From Actinomadura rupiterrae (GTDB lineage: Bacteria > Actinomycetota > Actinomycetes > Streptosporangiales > Streptosporangiaceae): a stretch of DNA of 64,000 bases. The position numbers were made by a program, and so were the translations under genes. Below, one piece after another: positions 16,418-24,177 of the stretch. How positions within the stretch are numbered: position 1 is the stretch's first letter; each line of letters begins with the position of its first letter. Below the pieces are notes generated by a model. It was given only the letters and a program-made list of their open reading frames with translations. It was not told the origin of the DNA and did not search any database. The stretch spans positions 182,220 through 246,219 of the forward strand of contig NZ_JAMZEA010000016.1 in NCBI RefSeq assembly GCF_024172125.1. Reading direction: 5' to 3'.

Positions 16418-17011
16418 ATGAGCAGGAAGGCCGAACAGGGCGACGCGACGCGGCAGCGGCTCGTGGACGCGGCCGTCGCCCTGTTCACCGCGCACGGCTT
16501 CGCCGGGACGTCCACGACGGCGGTGGTGAAGGCGGCCGGTGTCACGCGCGGCGCGCTGTACCACCACTTCGCCGACAAGGAGAGCCTCTTCGAGGCCGCC
16601 TACCAGCAGGTCCAGCGCGAGGTCGCGGACCGCTGCGCCGCCGCCGCGATGGGCGCCGGGTCCGAACCGTCCGAGCGGATGCGCGCGGGCATGGCCGCCT
16701 ACCTGGACGCCTGCCTCGAACCGCACGTCCAGCGCGTGCTGCTGCGGGAGGGGCCGCTCGTCCTCGGCTGGGAGCGTTCGGTGAACTTCGACGACCCGTA
16801 CTGCGCGCGGCAGCAGCTTCGCGCGGGCATGCGGGAGGCCGAGCAACTCGGCCTGATCTCCCCCGGACGCGCCGAGCCGCTCGCGCACCTGATCTTCGGC
16901 GCCGCGAACCAGGCCGGGGTGGCGATCGCCGCCGCGCCCGACCAGGCCGCCGACCGCGCCCGGATCGGCGTCGCCATGGACGACCTGATCACCCGCCTGC
17001 TGACACCCTGA
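16418..17011 (+). CDS. TetR family transcriptional regulator
   Basis: A 197-residue TetR protein. The helix-turn-helix covers about residues 31-55 (TSTTAVVKAAGVTRGALYHHF, then ADKESLF), the classic TetR signature. The C-terminal part resembles the AcrR-like group (RMRAGMAAYLDACLEPHVQRVLL). It follows the DinB-fold gene closely in the same direction and so may control that gene, the divergent ABC exporter, or both, through the inverted repeat at 15720; a local autoregulated efflux/detoxification unit is the simplest reading. Confidence 0.92.
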   Translation: MSRKAEQGDATRQRLVDAAVALFTAHGFAGTSTTAVVKAAGVTRGALYHHFADKESLFEAAYQQVQREVADRCAAAAMGAGSEPSERMRAGMAAYLDACLEPHVQRVLLREGPLVLGWERSVNFDDPYCARQQLRAGMREAEQLGLISPGRAEPLAHLIFGAANQAGVAIAAAPDQAADRARIGVAMDDLITRLLTP

Positions 17012-17318
17012 GCCGTCCGCCCTGGGCGGGCCGGGCAGCAAGCCGGACTCTTGCGCCATTACGCAAATACCGGTAGGGATGGGGGCGTCTCGGTCAGGTG
17101 TCCGCATCCGGCCGCGGCCCGAGCGAGCAGCCGAAGACATTCGTCCGCCCGTGGGGTTAACCGATCCTTAAATAGGGACCTCACCCAGCATGTACGGGTA
17201 GGTGACCTGCGGCGGGACTTTTGCGTTTTGCCTGGCCGCCCCTATGATCCTGCCAGTTCGTGTGCTTCCGCGCCCCTCCTCGCGAGGACGCGGAGGACGG
17301 CCTACGGGGAGGCCATTG
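17012..17318. other. Intergenic region with possible promoter elements, no gene seen
   Basis: No convincing reading frame occurs here. Notable points are an inverted repeat TTGCG-6-CGCAA at 17051-17066 and a short AT-rich stretch (TTAACC at 17158, CTTAAATA near 17168) unlike its GC-rich surroundings, which may hold the promoter of the downstream lipoprotein esterase. GGGGAGG at 17306-17312 is that gene's ribosome site. Confidence 0.4.
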
Positions 17319-18326
17319 ATGACATCACGACGGAGAGCGCGCGGCATCGGGGCCGCGTTCGCCGCCGCCGCGCTCGTGGTCTCGACCGCCGCCGGATGCG
17401 GGTCCGGGGGCGCTAAGGCGCAGCCGCCCGCACAGACCACCACGCCCGCGCCGGCCGCGCCCGCCGGGCGCACCGAGCCGCCGGTGCAGATGCCGTCCGG
17501 GCCGAAGGCCCACTTCAAGGTCTCGCACACCACGTCCGGCGGGCCGATCATGGTCACCACGCTCAAGGGCGCCAAGTCGGGCGTGACCGGCAAGGTCTGG
17601 GTGTGGCTGCCGCCGGAGTACAAGGACCCGCGCTACGCCAAGAGCGGCTTCCCCGTGCTGATGCTCTACACGGGCAACACCGGCGTGAACTACAACTTCT
17701 GGGCTCACGAAGAGGTCGAGCCCATACAGAAGACCGCCGTCCAGATGGAGAAGAAGCACAAGGCCCACCCCTTCATCATGGTGATGCCGGTGCTCCAGAT
17801 GTCCACGCGCCAGGACACCGAGTGCAGCGACATCCCCGGCATGCCGAAGATGGGCACGTTCCTCGGCCAGGACGTCTACGACATGGTCAAGGCGAACTTC
17901 CGGACCCTGCCCGGCCGCAACGGCTGGGGCCTCGGGGGCGCGTCGTCCGGCGCGTTCTGCGCGGTGAAGCTGGCGCTGCAGCACCCGGACAAGTACCGCG
18001 CCGCGATGTCCTGGGCCGGGTACTTCGTCCCCGAGCCGCAGGCGGGCCCGCGCTGGACGCCGCAGCAGATGCGCGCGAACAGCCCGGACGAGATGGTCAA
18101 GAAGCGGCCGGACGTGCGGCTGTTCCTGCTCGCCGGCGACCGCAAGCTGTTCCGCGCTGACCGCGAGCGCGTGATGGCGTTCAAGCAGCTCGTCCAGGCG
18201 CCGACGACCGCGCAGGTCCAGATCCAGAAGAACGGCGGCCACTACACCGCCGACCTGCAGAAGCTCCTCCCGGACATCCTCGCCTGGTTCACCAGGAACC
18301 TGGAGGGCCCGGTCCCGGGCAGCTGA
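17319..18326 (+). CDS. Lipoprotein esterase, antigen-85/esterase-D type alpha/beta hydrolase
   Basis: A 335-residue exported hydrolase. The signal peptide ends in AAGC with lipidatable C27, followed by a Pro/Ala/Thr-rich linker to about residue 60. The hydrolase domain resembles the PF00756 esterase family (also mycolyltransferases). The nucleophile elbow G-A-S209-S-G is at 207-211, an acidic residue likely lies in LLAGDRK, and the catalytic His is in QKNGGHY. It should be anchored outside the membrane and cleave esters of unknown identity. The ATG lies six bases from GGGGAGG. It converges with a TetR gene. Confidence 0.86.
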   Translation: MTSRRRARGIGAAFAAAALVVSTAAGCGSGGAKAQPPAQTTTPAPAAPAGRTEPPVQMPSGPKAHFKVSHTTSGGPIMVTTLKGAKSGVTGKVWVWLPPEYKDPRYAKSGFPVLMLYTGNTGVNYNFWAHEEVEPIQKTAVQMEKKHKAHPFIMVMPVLQMSTRQDTECSDIPGMPKMGTFLGQDVYDMVKANFRTLPGRNGWGLGGASSGAFCAVKLALQHPDKYRAAMSWAGYFVPEPQAGPRWTPQQMRANSPDEMVKKRPDVRLFLLAGDRKLFRADRERVMAFKQLVQAPTTAQVQIQKNGGHYTADLQKLLPDILAWFTRNLEGPVPGS

Positions 18327-18351
18327 CCGAGGGCGCCCAATCCCGGGTCGG

Positions 18352-18978
18352 CTAACCGAGGGCGTCGAGCTGGGCGGTGAGGCCGCGCATCGCGCGGACG
18401 CCCAGGTCGGCCGGGGAGCCCGGCCCCTCGGCCGGGGCGTCGCCGAGCGCCCAGGTCTCGACCGCCACCCGGATCGCCGCGCTCGCCGCCGCCGCCGCGA
18501 GCCGGACGTCCAGGTCGGCGGGACGTCCGGTGAGGTCGGCGAGCACCGGTACCAGACGCTCCTCGGTGTCGTGGTTCACGCGCAGCCAGACCGCCCGGAG
18601 CGCCGGGTCGGACGCGGCGGCGCGGAGCAGGCCGCGGGTCCAGGCGAAGGACTCGCGGCCTTCCTCGTCCGTGGCGGCGAGCGCCTGGGCGGCGGCCTCG
18701 ACCAGCGCGTCCCGCAGCGGCATTTCCCGAGCGGTCTCGCTCAGCAGGCGCAGCCAGCGCTCGGCGCCGTGCGCGAGCAGCGGCGCGATCGCGTCCTCCT
18801 TGGTGCGGAAGTACCGGTAGAAGGTGCGCAGCCCGACCCCGGCGCGGCGCGCGATCGCCTCGGCCGTCACGTCGGCGCCCTCGGAACCGGCGTACAGCCC
18901 GGCCGCCGCCAGCGCGATCTCCATCTGCGTCTCGGCCCGGCGCCGCTCGGTCAGGCTCGTCCGGCCCTCGGTGCTCAT
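18352..18978 (-). CDS. TetR family transcriptional regulator
   Basis: A 208-residue TetR regulator. The helix-turn-helix is at about residues 37-58 (VTAEAIARRAGVGLRTFYRYF), followed by the typical RTKEDAI. The ATG at 18978 was chosen because it puts the HTH at the usual distance and leaves the operators outside the coding region; upstream in-frame starts would cover them. The gene is divergent from the short-chain dehydrogenase at 19056. The 77-base gap holds a perfect ATGGCAC/GTGCCAT repeat and a second related copy, so it probably represses both genes. Confidence 0.9.
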   Translation of the reverse strand: MSTEGRTSLTERRRAETQMEIALAAAGLYAGSEGADVTAEAIARRAGVGLRTFYRYFRTKEDAIAPLLAHGAERWLRLLSETAREMPLRDALVEAAAQALAATDEEGRESFAWTRGLLRAAASDPALRAVWLRVNHDTEERLVPVLADLTGRPADLDVRLAAAAASAAIRVAVETWALGDAPAEGPGSPADLGVRAMRGLTAQLDALG

Positions 18979-19006
18979 CTCCCCATCGTAGGCATAAAGT
19001 GCAGGA

Positions 19007-19040
19007 ATGGCACGTTGTGCCATGTAGACACGTTCTGCCA
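19007..19040. promoter_or_regulatory. Tandem TetR operators upstream of the SDR gene
   Basis: ATGGCAC-gtt-GTGCCAT at 19007-19023 is a perfect inverted repeat. A related sequence, AGACACGTTCTGCCA at 19026-19040, matches the first copy's TGGCACGTTGTGCCA at 12 of 15 positions, 18 bases further on. Two turn-spaced copies between divergent regulator and target suggest cooperative binding by the adjacent TetR protein. Confidence 0.65.
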
Positions 19041-19055
19041 ATGGAGGTAGGGATC

Positions 19056-19826
19056 ATGGAGCGTTTCGAGGGACGCCGCGTCATCGTCACAGGGGCCGGA
19101 TCCGGCATCGGGCAGGCCACCGCGCACCGGCTGCTCGCCGAGGGCGCGCGGGTCACCGGCTTCGACGTGAACGCCGAGGGGCTCGGGGCCACCGCCGAGC
19201 GGGCCGCCCAGGACGGCACCGCCGACCGGCTCACCACGGCCGTCGTGGACATCTCGGACGAGCCCGCGGTGCGGTCCGGCGTCGCCGCCGCCGTCGCGGA
19301 CATGGGCGGCCTGGACGTGCTGGTCAACGCGGCCGGCATCCTCCGCTCCGCGCACACGCACGAGACCACGCTCGACTTCTGGAACACCGTCCTGAAGATC
19401 AACCTGACCGGGACGTTCCTGGTGACGCGCGAGGCGCTGCCCGCGCTGCTCGCCACCGGGAAGGGCGTCGTGGTGAACTTCTCGTCCACCTCGGCGAGCT
19501 TCGCGCACCCCTACATGGCCGCGTATGCCGCGTCCAAGGGCGGCATCCAGTCGTTCACGCACGTGCTGGCCAGCGAGTACGCCAAGCAGGGGCTCCGCGC
19601 GGTGTCGGTCGCCCCGGGCTCGATCGAGAGCGGCATGACGACCGGGCGCGGCCCGGGCCTGCCCGAGGACGCCGACATGAGCCTGTTCGTCAAGCTCGCA
19701 CCGGCGCTCGGGCAGGGCTTCGCGGGCCCGGAGACCGTCGCGGGCGTCGTCGCGATGCTCGCCTCGGACGACGGCGCGTTCGTCACCGGCACCGAGGTCC
19801 GCATCGACGGCGGCACGCACTTCTGA
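19056..19826 (+). CDS. Short-chain dehydrogenase/reductase (SDR)
   Basis: A 256-residue classical SDR. The cofactor motif T12-G-A-G-S-G-I-G19, the NAAG segment at 91-94, catalytic S144 and the Y157-A-A-S-K161 pair are all present, and the C-terminal DGAFVTGTEVRIDGG matches the family. An aspartate after beta-2 (GFDVNA) favours NAD(H) over NADP(H). It interconverts an alcohol and a ketone; the substrate is unknown. GGAGG lies eight bases before the ATG. Expression is probably governed by the divergent TetR gene through the two operators in between. Confidence 0.93.
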   Translation: MERFEGRRVIVTGAGSGIGQATAHRLLAEGARVTGFDVNAEGLGATAERAAQDGTADRLTTAVVDISDEPAVRSGVAAAVADMGGLDVLVNAAGILRSAHTHETTLDFWNTVLKINLTGTFLVTREALPALLATGKGVVVNFSSTSASFAHPYMAAYAASKGGIQSFTHVLASEYAKQGLRAVSVAPGSIESGMTTGRGPGLPEDADMSLFVKLAPALGQGFAGPETVAGVVAMLASDDGAFVTGTEVRIDGGTHF

Positions 19827-19859
19827 GCACTCTGGCCTGCTGAACGGTCCGGCCTGCTG

Positions 19860-19912
19860 TGGGGCTCGCACGCGGCGAGCCCCACGCCGCGTTATGCGAG
19901 CCCCACGCCGCG
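19860..19912. terminator. Terminator hairpin with a 17-bp direct repeat
   Basis: TGGGGCTCGC (19860-19869) and GCGAGCCCCA (19875-19884) form a perfect 10-bp stem with a five-base loop between two converging genes. The right part, GCGAGCCCCACGCCGCG at 19875-19891, is repeated exactly at 19896-19912, so the left arm could pair with either copy. A bidirectional terminator is the likely role. Confidence 0.62.
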
Positions 19913-20836
19913 CTAGGCGCCGGGCTGGAGTTCGGCGGCGAAGCCGTCCCGCCAGGACGCGTAGCGCGGACGCCAGTCCAGGCTCGTGCGCGCACGCGCG
20001 TTGTCCACGGCGCGGAGCCGGTTCAGGAAGGCCACGCCCCACTCGCCGACGGCCGCCAAGCCCTGCTCCTCCGTGACGACGGACGGTTCGGGCGCGCCGA
20101 GCATCCGCGCCGTCTCCGGAATCCACTCGCGCGCCTGGACGGGATGGTCGTCCACGACGTTCAGGACGCCGCGGACGTCCCGGTCGAGCCCGGCGACGAT
20201 CGCGGTGGCCGCGTCGGCGGAGTGGATGAACGAGAACCAGCCGTGCCCGCCGCCGATCAGCGGCAGGTGCCCGGCCTTGATCCCGGCGGTGGTCGCGCCG
20301 TCCGCCGCGTAGCCGGAACCCGGCCCGTACAGGTGGCCGAACCTGAGCGCCAGACCGCCCGCCGCCACGAGCTGCTCTTCCAGCTCCAGGGCCGCGGCGA
20401 GGGTCGTGGCGAACTGGTCGGGCGTGCCGTCGTGCCAGGTCGGCGCGTCCTCGTCGGCGAGGCCGTCGCCCGGCTGGTAGACGAACGCGACGCTCTCGGC
20501 GATGTGCCGCGCGTCCGGCGCGGCGTCCAGCAGGTTGCGGGTGCCGCGCGTCCGCAGCAGGTTCGTCGTCACGAACTCCTCGGCGAGGCGCGACACGTCG
20601 AGCTGGGCGGGGATCGCGGTGAGCAGGTTCACCACGGCGTCCGGCGCGGCCTCGCCGACGCCCTTCAGGACGTCCTCGCGGACGAGCGCGTCCGCGACGA
20701 CCGCTTCGACGCCGAGCATGTCCCGCGCCCGGTCCGGATTCCGGGTGAGCGCGACCGGCTCGTGGCCGACCTCCTTCAGCAGCGGGACCAGGCGGCGGCC
20801 GATGACTCCGGTGGCTCCGGCGACCAGAACTCGCAT
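19913..20836 (-). CDS. NAD-dependent epimerase/NmrA-like Rossmann protein
   Basis: A 307-residue extended-SDR protein. The N-terminal GATGVIG (G7-x-x-G10-x-x-G13) binds NAD(P). The usual catalytic YxxxK is not evident; the middle has HIAESVAFVYQPGDG and ALRFGHLYGPGSGYA as in epimerase/dehydratase-like proteins, suggesting a redox sensor or an atypical reductase. GGAG lies six bases from the ATG. It is 85 bases downstream of the MarR gene on the same strand, so it may be cotranscribed with it and respond to the same signal. It converges with the SDR gene. Confidence 0.88.
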   Translation of the reverse strand: MRVLVAGATGVIGRRLVPLLKEVGHEPVALTRNPDRARDMLGVEAVVADALVREDVLKGVGEAAPDAVVNLLTAIPAQLDVSRLAEEFVTTNLLRTRGTRNLLDAAPDARHIAESVAFVYQPGDGLADEDAPTWHDGTPDQFATTLAAALELEEQLVAAGGLALRFGHLYGPGSGYAADGATTAGIKAGHLPLIGGGHGWFSFIHSADAATAIVAGLDRDVRGVLNVVDDHPVQAREWIPETARMLGAPEPSVVTEEQGLAAVGEWGVAFLNRLRAVDNARARTSLDWRPRYASWRDGFAAELQPGA

Positions 20837-20921
20837 GACGGACTCCTCATCGTTGCTTCGACGCAAAGAGGACTTGCGAAGCCGCCCCGACGTGACAGTC
20901 CATCATGTGCTCTGGGTCACA

Positions 20922-21386
20922 TCACAGGTCGCGCACCGCTTCCTCGTAGCGCCGGATGGTCTCGATGAAGGCCCGCCGCTCGGACGGCGTGAGCGGCTCC
21001 AGCGCGACGCGCCAGGCGTCCGCGCCCTTGGCGAGCCAGCGGCTGATCCCGTCGTGGTGCTCGGCGGCGAGCGCGACGATCGTGCGGCGCCGGTCGGACG
21101 GGTCCTCGCGGCGCTCCAGAATGCCCTGGCGGCTGAGGTCGCCGACCATGAGGCTGACCGTGGTCGGCGCCACCTCCAGCCGCTCGGCCAGCGCGTTCAC
21201 CGGCATCGGGCCGTCGAACAGCAGGTTCCCCAGCAGCGACAGGTGGCGCGGCGCGAGCGCGAACCCGGCGAGCGAGTCCGGCGGCGGCGTCCGCTTCACC
21301 CGGCCCACCAGGCGCGGCATGAGCAGCAGCATCGCGCGGATGCCGGCCTCGACGTCCGGCCCTTCGGCATCCCGGCCCGTTGACAT
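20922..21386 (-). CDS. MarR family transcriptional regulator
   Basis: A 154-residue MarR protein with a winged helix at about residues 48-108: LSLLGNLLFDGPMPVNALAERLEVAPTTVSLMV is the HTH and DPSDRRRTIVALA the wing tip, with the family's DxRxR pattern. The MarR start at 21386 leaves two TTTGC-type inverted repeats between it and the divergent reductase-hemerythrin gene at 21470. It is likely an autorepressor sensing phenolic or oxidative compounds, as is common for MarR proteins; the effector is not known. Confidence 0.92.
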   Translation of the reverse strand: MSTGRDAEGPDVEAGIRAMLLLMPRLVGRVKRTPPPDSLAGFALAPRHLSLLGNLLFDGPMPVNALAERLEVAPTTVSLMVGDLSRQGILERREDPSDRRRTIVALAAEHHDGISRWLAKGADAWRVALEPLTPSERRAFIETIRRYEEAVRDL

Positions 21387-21394
21387 ACAAATAC

Positions 21395-21429
21395 CTTTGC
21401 ATCCAAAGTAGATTTGCTTGCAAAGCAAA
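21395..21429. promoter_or_regulatory. MarR operator pair
   Basis: TTTGCTT-gca-AAGCAAA at 21413-21429 is a perfect 17-base inverted repeat, and CTTTG-catc-CAAAG at 21395-21408 is a shorter related one. Both lie in an AT-rich gap between the divergent MarR and reductase-hemerythrin genes, starting nine bases from the MarR start, where binding would block both promoters. Confidence 0.6.
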
Positions 21430-21469
21430 CATGATTCGGCCGGACCAGCCTACGCGGAGGCCCAGAGGC

Positions 21470-22333
21470 ATGACCTACACCGAGCGCAACCGTCCCGTCA
21501 TCGAGGAGTTCCGGGCCGGCGAGGGGAAGGTCGGCGGCTACTTCGCCGGGACCCCGCTGTTGCTACTCACCACCACCGGCCACCGGTCGGGGACGCCCCG
21601 CACCTCGCCGCTCGCCTACCGCGAGGACGACCACGGACGTCCCATCGTGTTCGCGACCAACGCGGGCAGCGAGCACGACCCGGCCTGGTACGCGAACCTG
21701 CTCGCGAACCCGCGCGTCACCGTCGAGATCGGCGCGTCCACCTACACGGCGACCGCGATCCCGGCGGACGACGAGGAGCGCGACCGCCTGCACCGGCACA
21801 TGGTCGAGACGTCCGAGGCCTACGCCGGATACACCGAGCGGACTTCCCGGACGTTCCCCGCCGTCGTCCTCCACCGCGTGGACGAGGACCGCGAACGCGC
21901 CCTCGGCGACGAGCTGACCCGCATCCACGACTCGCTCCGCACCGCCCTCGCCGACCTGCTCGACCAGGCCGCCATGGGCGGGACTCCGGCGCCGCAGCAC
22001 CTGCTGGACCGGCTCCGCACCCATTGCGTGACCGTCTGCGGCGACCTGGAATCCCACCACGGCAAGGAAGAACACCTCTTCCCGCGCCTGGAGAAGCAGT
22101 TCCCGGCCCTCGCGCCCATGCTGGACGACCTCCGGCGGCAGCACGCCGTCCTGGAGAAGCAGCGCGCCGAGATCGAGTCCCTCTGCGCGCGGACCGACCT
22201 CGACCCCGAAGAGCGCCGCGCGGAACTGGCGCGGCTGACGGAGAAGATCGAGGCGCATTTCGTCGAGGAAGAACGCCGCCTCTGCCCCGTGCTGGACATC
22301 CTCGACCCGGCGCTGCTCGGCCGTCCGAACTGA
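21470..22333 (+). CDS. Deazaflavin-type reductase fused to a hemerythrin domain
   Basis: A 287-residue two-domain protein. Residues 1-140 match the nitroreductase/quinone-reductase family that uses F420H2 in actinomycetes (LLLLTTTGHRSGTPRTSPLAY, then DPAWYANLLANPRVTVEIG). Residues 148-275 are a hemerythrin HHE domain with likely di-iron ligands H153, H197, E201, H225, H263 and E267 (RIHDSL, ESHHGKEE, RRQHAVL, EAHFVEEE). The fusion couples a low-potential flavin reductase to an oxygen- or NO-binding di-iron site. ATG at 21470 was chosen for GGAGG nine bases upstream; an in-frame ATG at 21431 would add 13 residues. Likely repressed by the divergent MarR. Confidence 0.88.
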   Translation: MTYTERNRPVIEEFRAGEGKVGGYFAGTPLLLLTTTGHRSGTPRTSPLAYREDDHGRPIVFATNAGSEHDPAWYANLLANPRVTVEIGASTYTATAIPADDEERDRLHRHMVETSEAYAGYTERTSRTFPAVVLHRVDEDRERALGDELTRIHDSLRTALADLLDQAAMGGTPAPQHLLDRLRTHCVTVCGDLESHHGKEEHLFPRLEKQFPALAPMLDDLRRQHAVLEKQRAEIESLCARTDLDPEERRAELARLTEKIEAHFVEEERRLCPVLDILDPALLGRPN

Positions 22334-22380
22334 TCGTCCGCGTGTTGTACCTTTCGCCCCGGAAACGGGGGGTGGTGCGC

Positions 22381-23040
22381 GTGGCGGACGGAACGGCGGG
22401 CGCGGGCCCGGTCAGGGTGCTGGTCGTGGACGACAACCCGGTGGTCCGCGCGGGCCTGGTCAGTGTGCTGGACGCGGCGGACGGCATCGAGGTCGCTGGC
22501 GAGGCGGCCGACGGCCGGGCCGCGCTCGCCGAGGCCGCCGCGAACCGCCCGGACCTGGTGCTGCTCGACGTCCGGATGCCGGTGGCGGGCGGGCTCGAGG
22601 TCGTCGGCCCGCTGAGCGCGCTGGCCCCGGTGGTGATGCTCTCCTACGACGGCGAGGCCGCGACCGTCCGCGAGGCGGTCCGCCGCGGCGCGATCGGCTA
22701 CCTCACGCACGGCTCCTTCACCCCGGACGAGCTGTGCCGGGCCGTCCGGGACGCGGCGGCGGGCATCGCCAGCCCGCTGTCGGGCGCCGCGTCGCTCGCC
22801 GTGGTCGCGGCGGCGCGCGAACCGTCCGCCGGGCCCCGCGGCGATCTCGCCGGCCTGGGGCTGTCGGCGCGGGAGGAGGAGCTGCTCGGGCTGATGGCGC
22901 GCGGCCTGACCAACGCCGAGATCGCCGCCGAGCTGAGCCTGTCCGAGAAGACGGTGAAGAACCACATCAACCGCGTCTACGGCAAGCTCCGCGTCACCCA
23001 CCGCGCCGCGGCCGTAGCCCGCTACCTCGGCCTCCGCTGA
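22381..23040 (+). CDS. Orphan NarL/LuxR response regulator with altered receiver
   Basis: A 219-residue regulator. The receiver has the acidic pair in LVVDDNP and phosphoacceptor Asp in LVLLDVRMP, but where family members have GYLLK it reads GYLTH: the conserved switch lysine is replaced by His. That usually means weak or no phosphorylation control. The LuxR HTH (LSAREEELLGLMARGLTNAEIAAEL, then LSEKTVKNHINRVYGKL) is intact. GTG at 22381 was chosen; GTGs at 22372 and 22375 are in frame too. A small CCCCG-gaaa-CGGGG hairpin lies just upstream. No kinase is adjacent; the nearest orphan kinase is at 24178. Confidence 0.88.
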   Translation: MADGTAGAGPVRVLVVDDNPVVRAGLVSVLDAADGIEVAGEAADGRAALAEAAANRPDLVLLDVRMPVAGGLEVVGPLSALAPVVMLSYDGEAATVREAVRRGAIGYLTHGSFTPDELCRAVRDAAAGIASPLSGAASLAVVAAAREPSAGPRGDLAGLGLSAREEELLGLMARGLTNAEIAAELSLSEKTVKNHINRVYGKLRVTHRAAAVARYLGLR

Positions 23041-23074
23041 ACGGGAGGCCGCGGTAGCGGGCGGGGCCGCTCAG

Positions 23075-23110
23075 CCCGGCCGGGCAACCTGGCCGGGCAA
23101 CCTGGCCGGG
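23075..23110. terminator. Terminator-like hairpin built from a 13-bp tandem repeat
   Basis: GGCCGGGCAACCT occurs twice in tandem (23078-23090 and 23091-23103), followed by a partial third copy. CCCGGCC at 23075-23081 can pair with GGCCGGG at 23091-23097. It lies between the convergent response-regulator and lipase genes and may terminate both. Confidence 0.5.
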
Positions 23111-23120
23111 GTCGGTGGTT

Positions 23121-24068
23121 TTAGTAGGCCGTGCTCCAGATCGCGTTCGCCGCGTACACCAGCGGAGCGCCGCCGGTGCGGATCTGCCAGGGGTTCGCGC
23201 CCCAGTCGTTGCTGTACCAGACGTGCCAGGAGCGGCCGGTCCCGACGTGGTTGATCGAGGAGTGGCTGAGGTGCTGGCCCGCGTAGAAGTACACCTTGTG
23301 CCGCGAGGTCATCGGCGTCGGCTTGATGCCGGCCGCGCTCCGGTAGTCGACGGTCTTGTCGTCCTGCGAGCCGATCATCGTCCAGTCGGTGCCGCCCGCG
23401 CCCTGCGGGTTCTGGTACGTCCGCAGCCAGCGCAGAAACCCGCTGCCCGCCGACATGTCGCTGCACTGCTGCTGCCACGGCGAGCAGGCGTAGGCGTAGT
23501 TGCCGCCGTAGTAGGGCGTGCTCAGCGTCGCGACGTTGCGGATGCGCAGGTAGGGCGGCCAGCCGTGGCCCGCGTACTTGTGCGTGCCGACGAGCGCCGC
23601 GTCCGTGATCAGGCCGCCCATGGAGTGGGCGACGACGTTCACGTACTTCCCGTGCCGGGAGTAGTTGTTGTAGACGTCCCAGGCGAACAGGCGGCCGAGC
23701 TCCTGCACGCGCGTGTTGTGGTCGCCGTTGACCTTGCGCGTGCAGTGCGCGTCGAACTTGTAGTAGCCCCAGGTGATGAACGGCCCGCGCAGCCCGGCGT
23801 TGCGGAACACGCCCTGGGCGTCGCGCCAGTCGTTCTGGCAGTCGCCGGAGTTGCCGAGCTTCCAGCCGTGGACGAAGTAGACCGGCTCGGTGGTCTGGTT
23901 GACGGTTGCCGCGGCGACCGTGCCGGACGGGCTGGACGGGCCGGACGGGCCGGACGTGCCGGACGGGCTGGACGGGGTCGTGGCGGCGGCCAGGGCCGGA
24001 GCTGCCGCCTGGCCCAGCCCGAGCAGGGCGAAGGCGAGCGAGAGCACCGCCGTACGGGGGATGCGCAT
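23121..24068 (-). CDS. Secreted lipase-like alpha/beta hydrolase
   Basis: A 315-residue exported enzyme. A signal peptide (to about ALA 28) is followed by a low-complexity SGPSG linker (residues 30-50) encoded by short GC-rich repeats. The hydrolase begins with the oxyanion-type FVHGW motif (65-69). The nucleophile S149 sits in A-H-S-M-G-G, in VVAHSMGGLITDAAL. A late His (HLSHSSINH) may complete the triad. The pattern recalls triacylglycerol lipase/esterase families and palmitoyl-thioesterase-like secreted lipases of actinomycetes. The natural ester is unknown. GGAG precedes the ATG by four bases. Confidence 0.86.
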   Translation of the reverse strand: MRIPRTAVLSLAFALLGLGQAAAPALAAATTPSSPSGTSGPSGPSSPSGTVAAATVNQTTEPVYFVHGWKLGNSGDCQNDWRDAQGVFRNAGLRGPFITWGYYKFDAHCTRKVNGDHNTRVQELGRLFAWDVYNNYSRHGKYVNVVAHSMGGLITDAALVGTHKYAGHGWPPYLRIRNVATLSTPYYGGNYAYACSPWQQQCSDMSAGSGFLRWLRTYQNPQGAGGTDWTMIGSQDDKTVDYRSAAGIKPTPMTSRHKVYFYAGQHLSHSSINHVGTGRSWHVWYSNDWGANPWQIRTGGAPLVYAANAIWSTAY

Positions 24069-24177
24069 GGGACTCCTTGCGATGGGTGCGCTTGTGCGCG
24101 ACAAATCTCGCAACCGCCCCACCTGCGGGACGAGAGCCCACGGGCCCGATTCGCGTTGGGCCCCAGGGCCCAACCGC

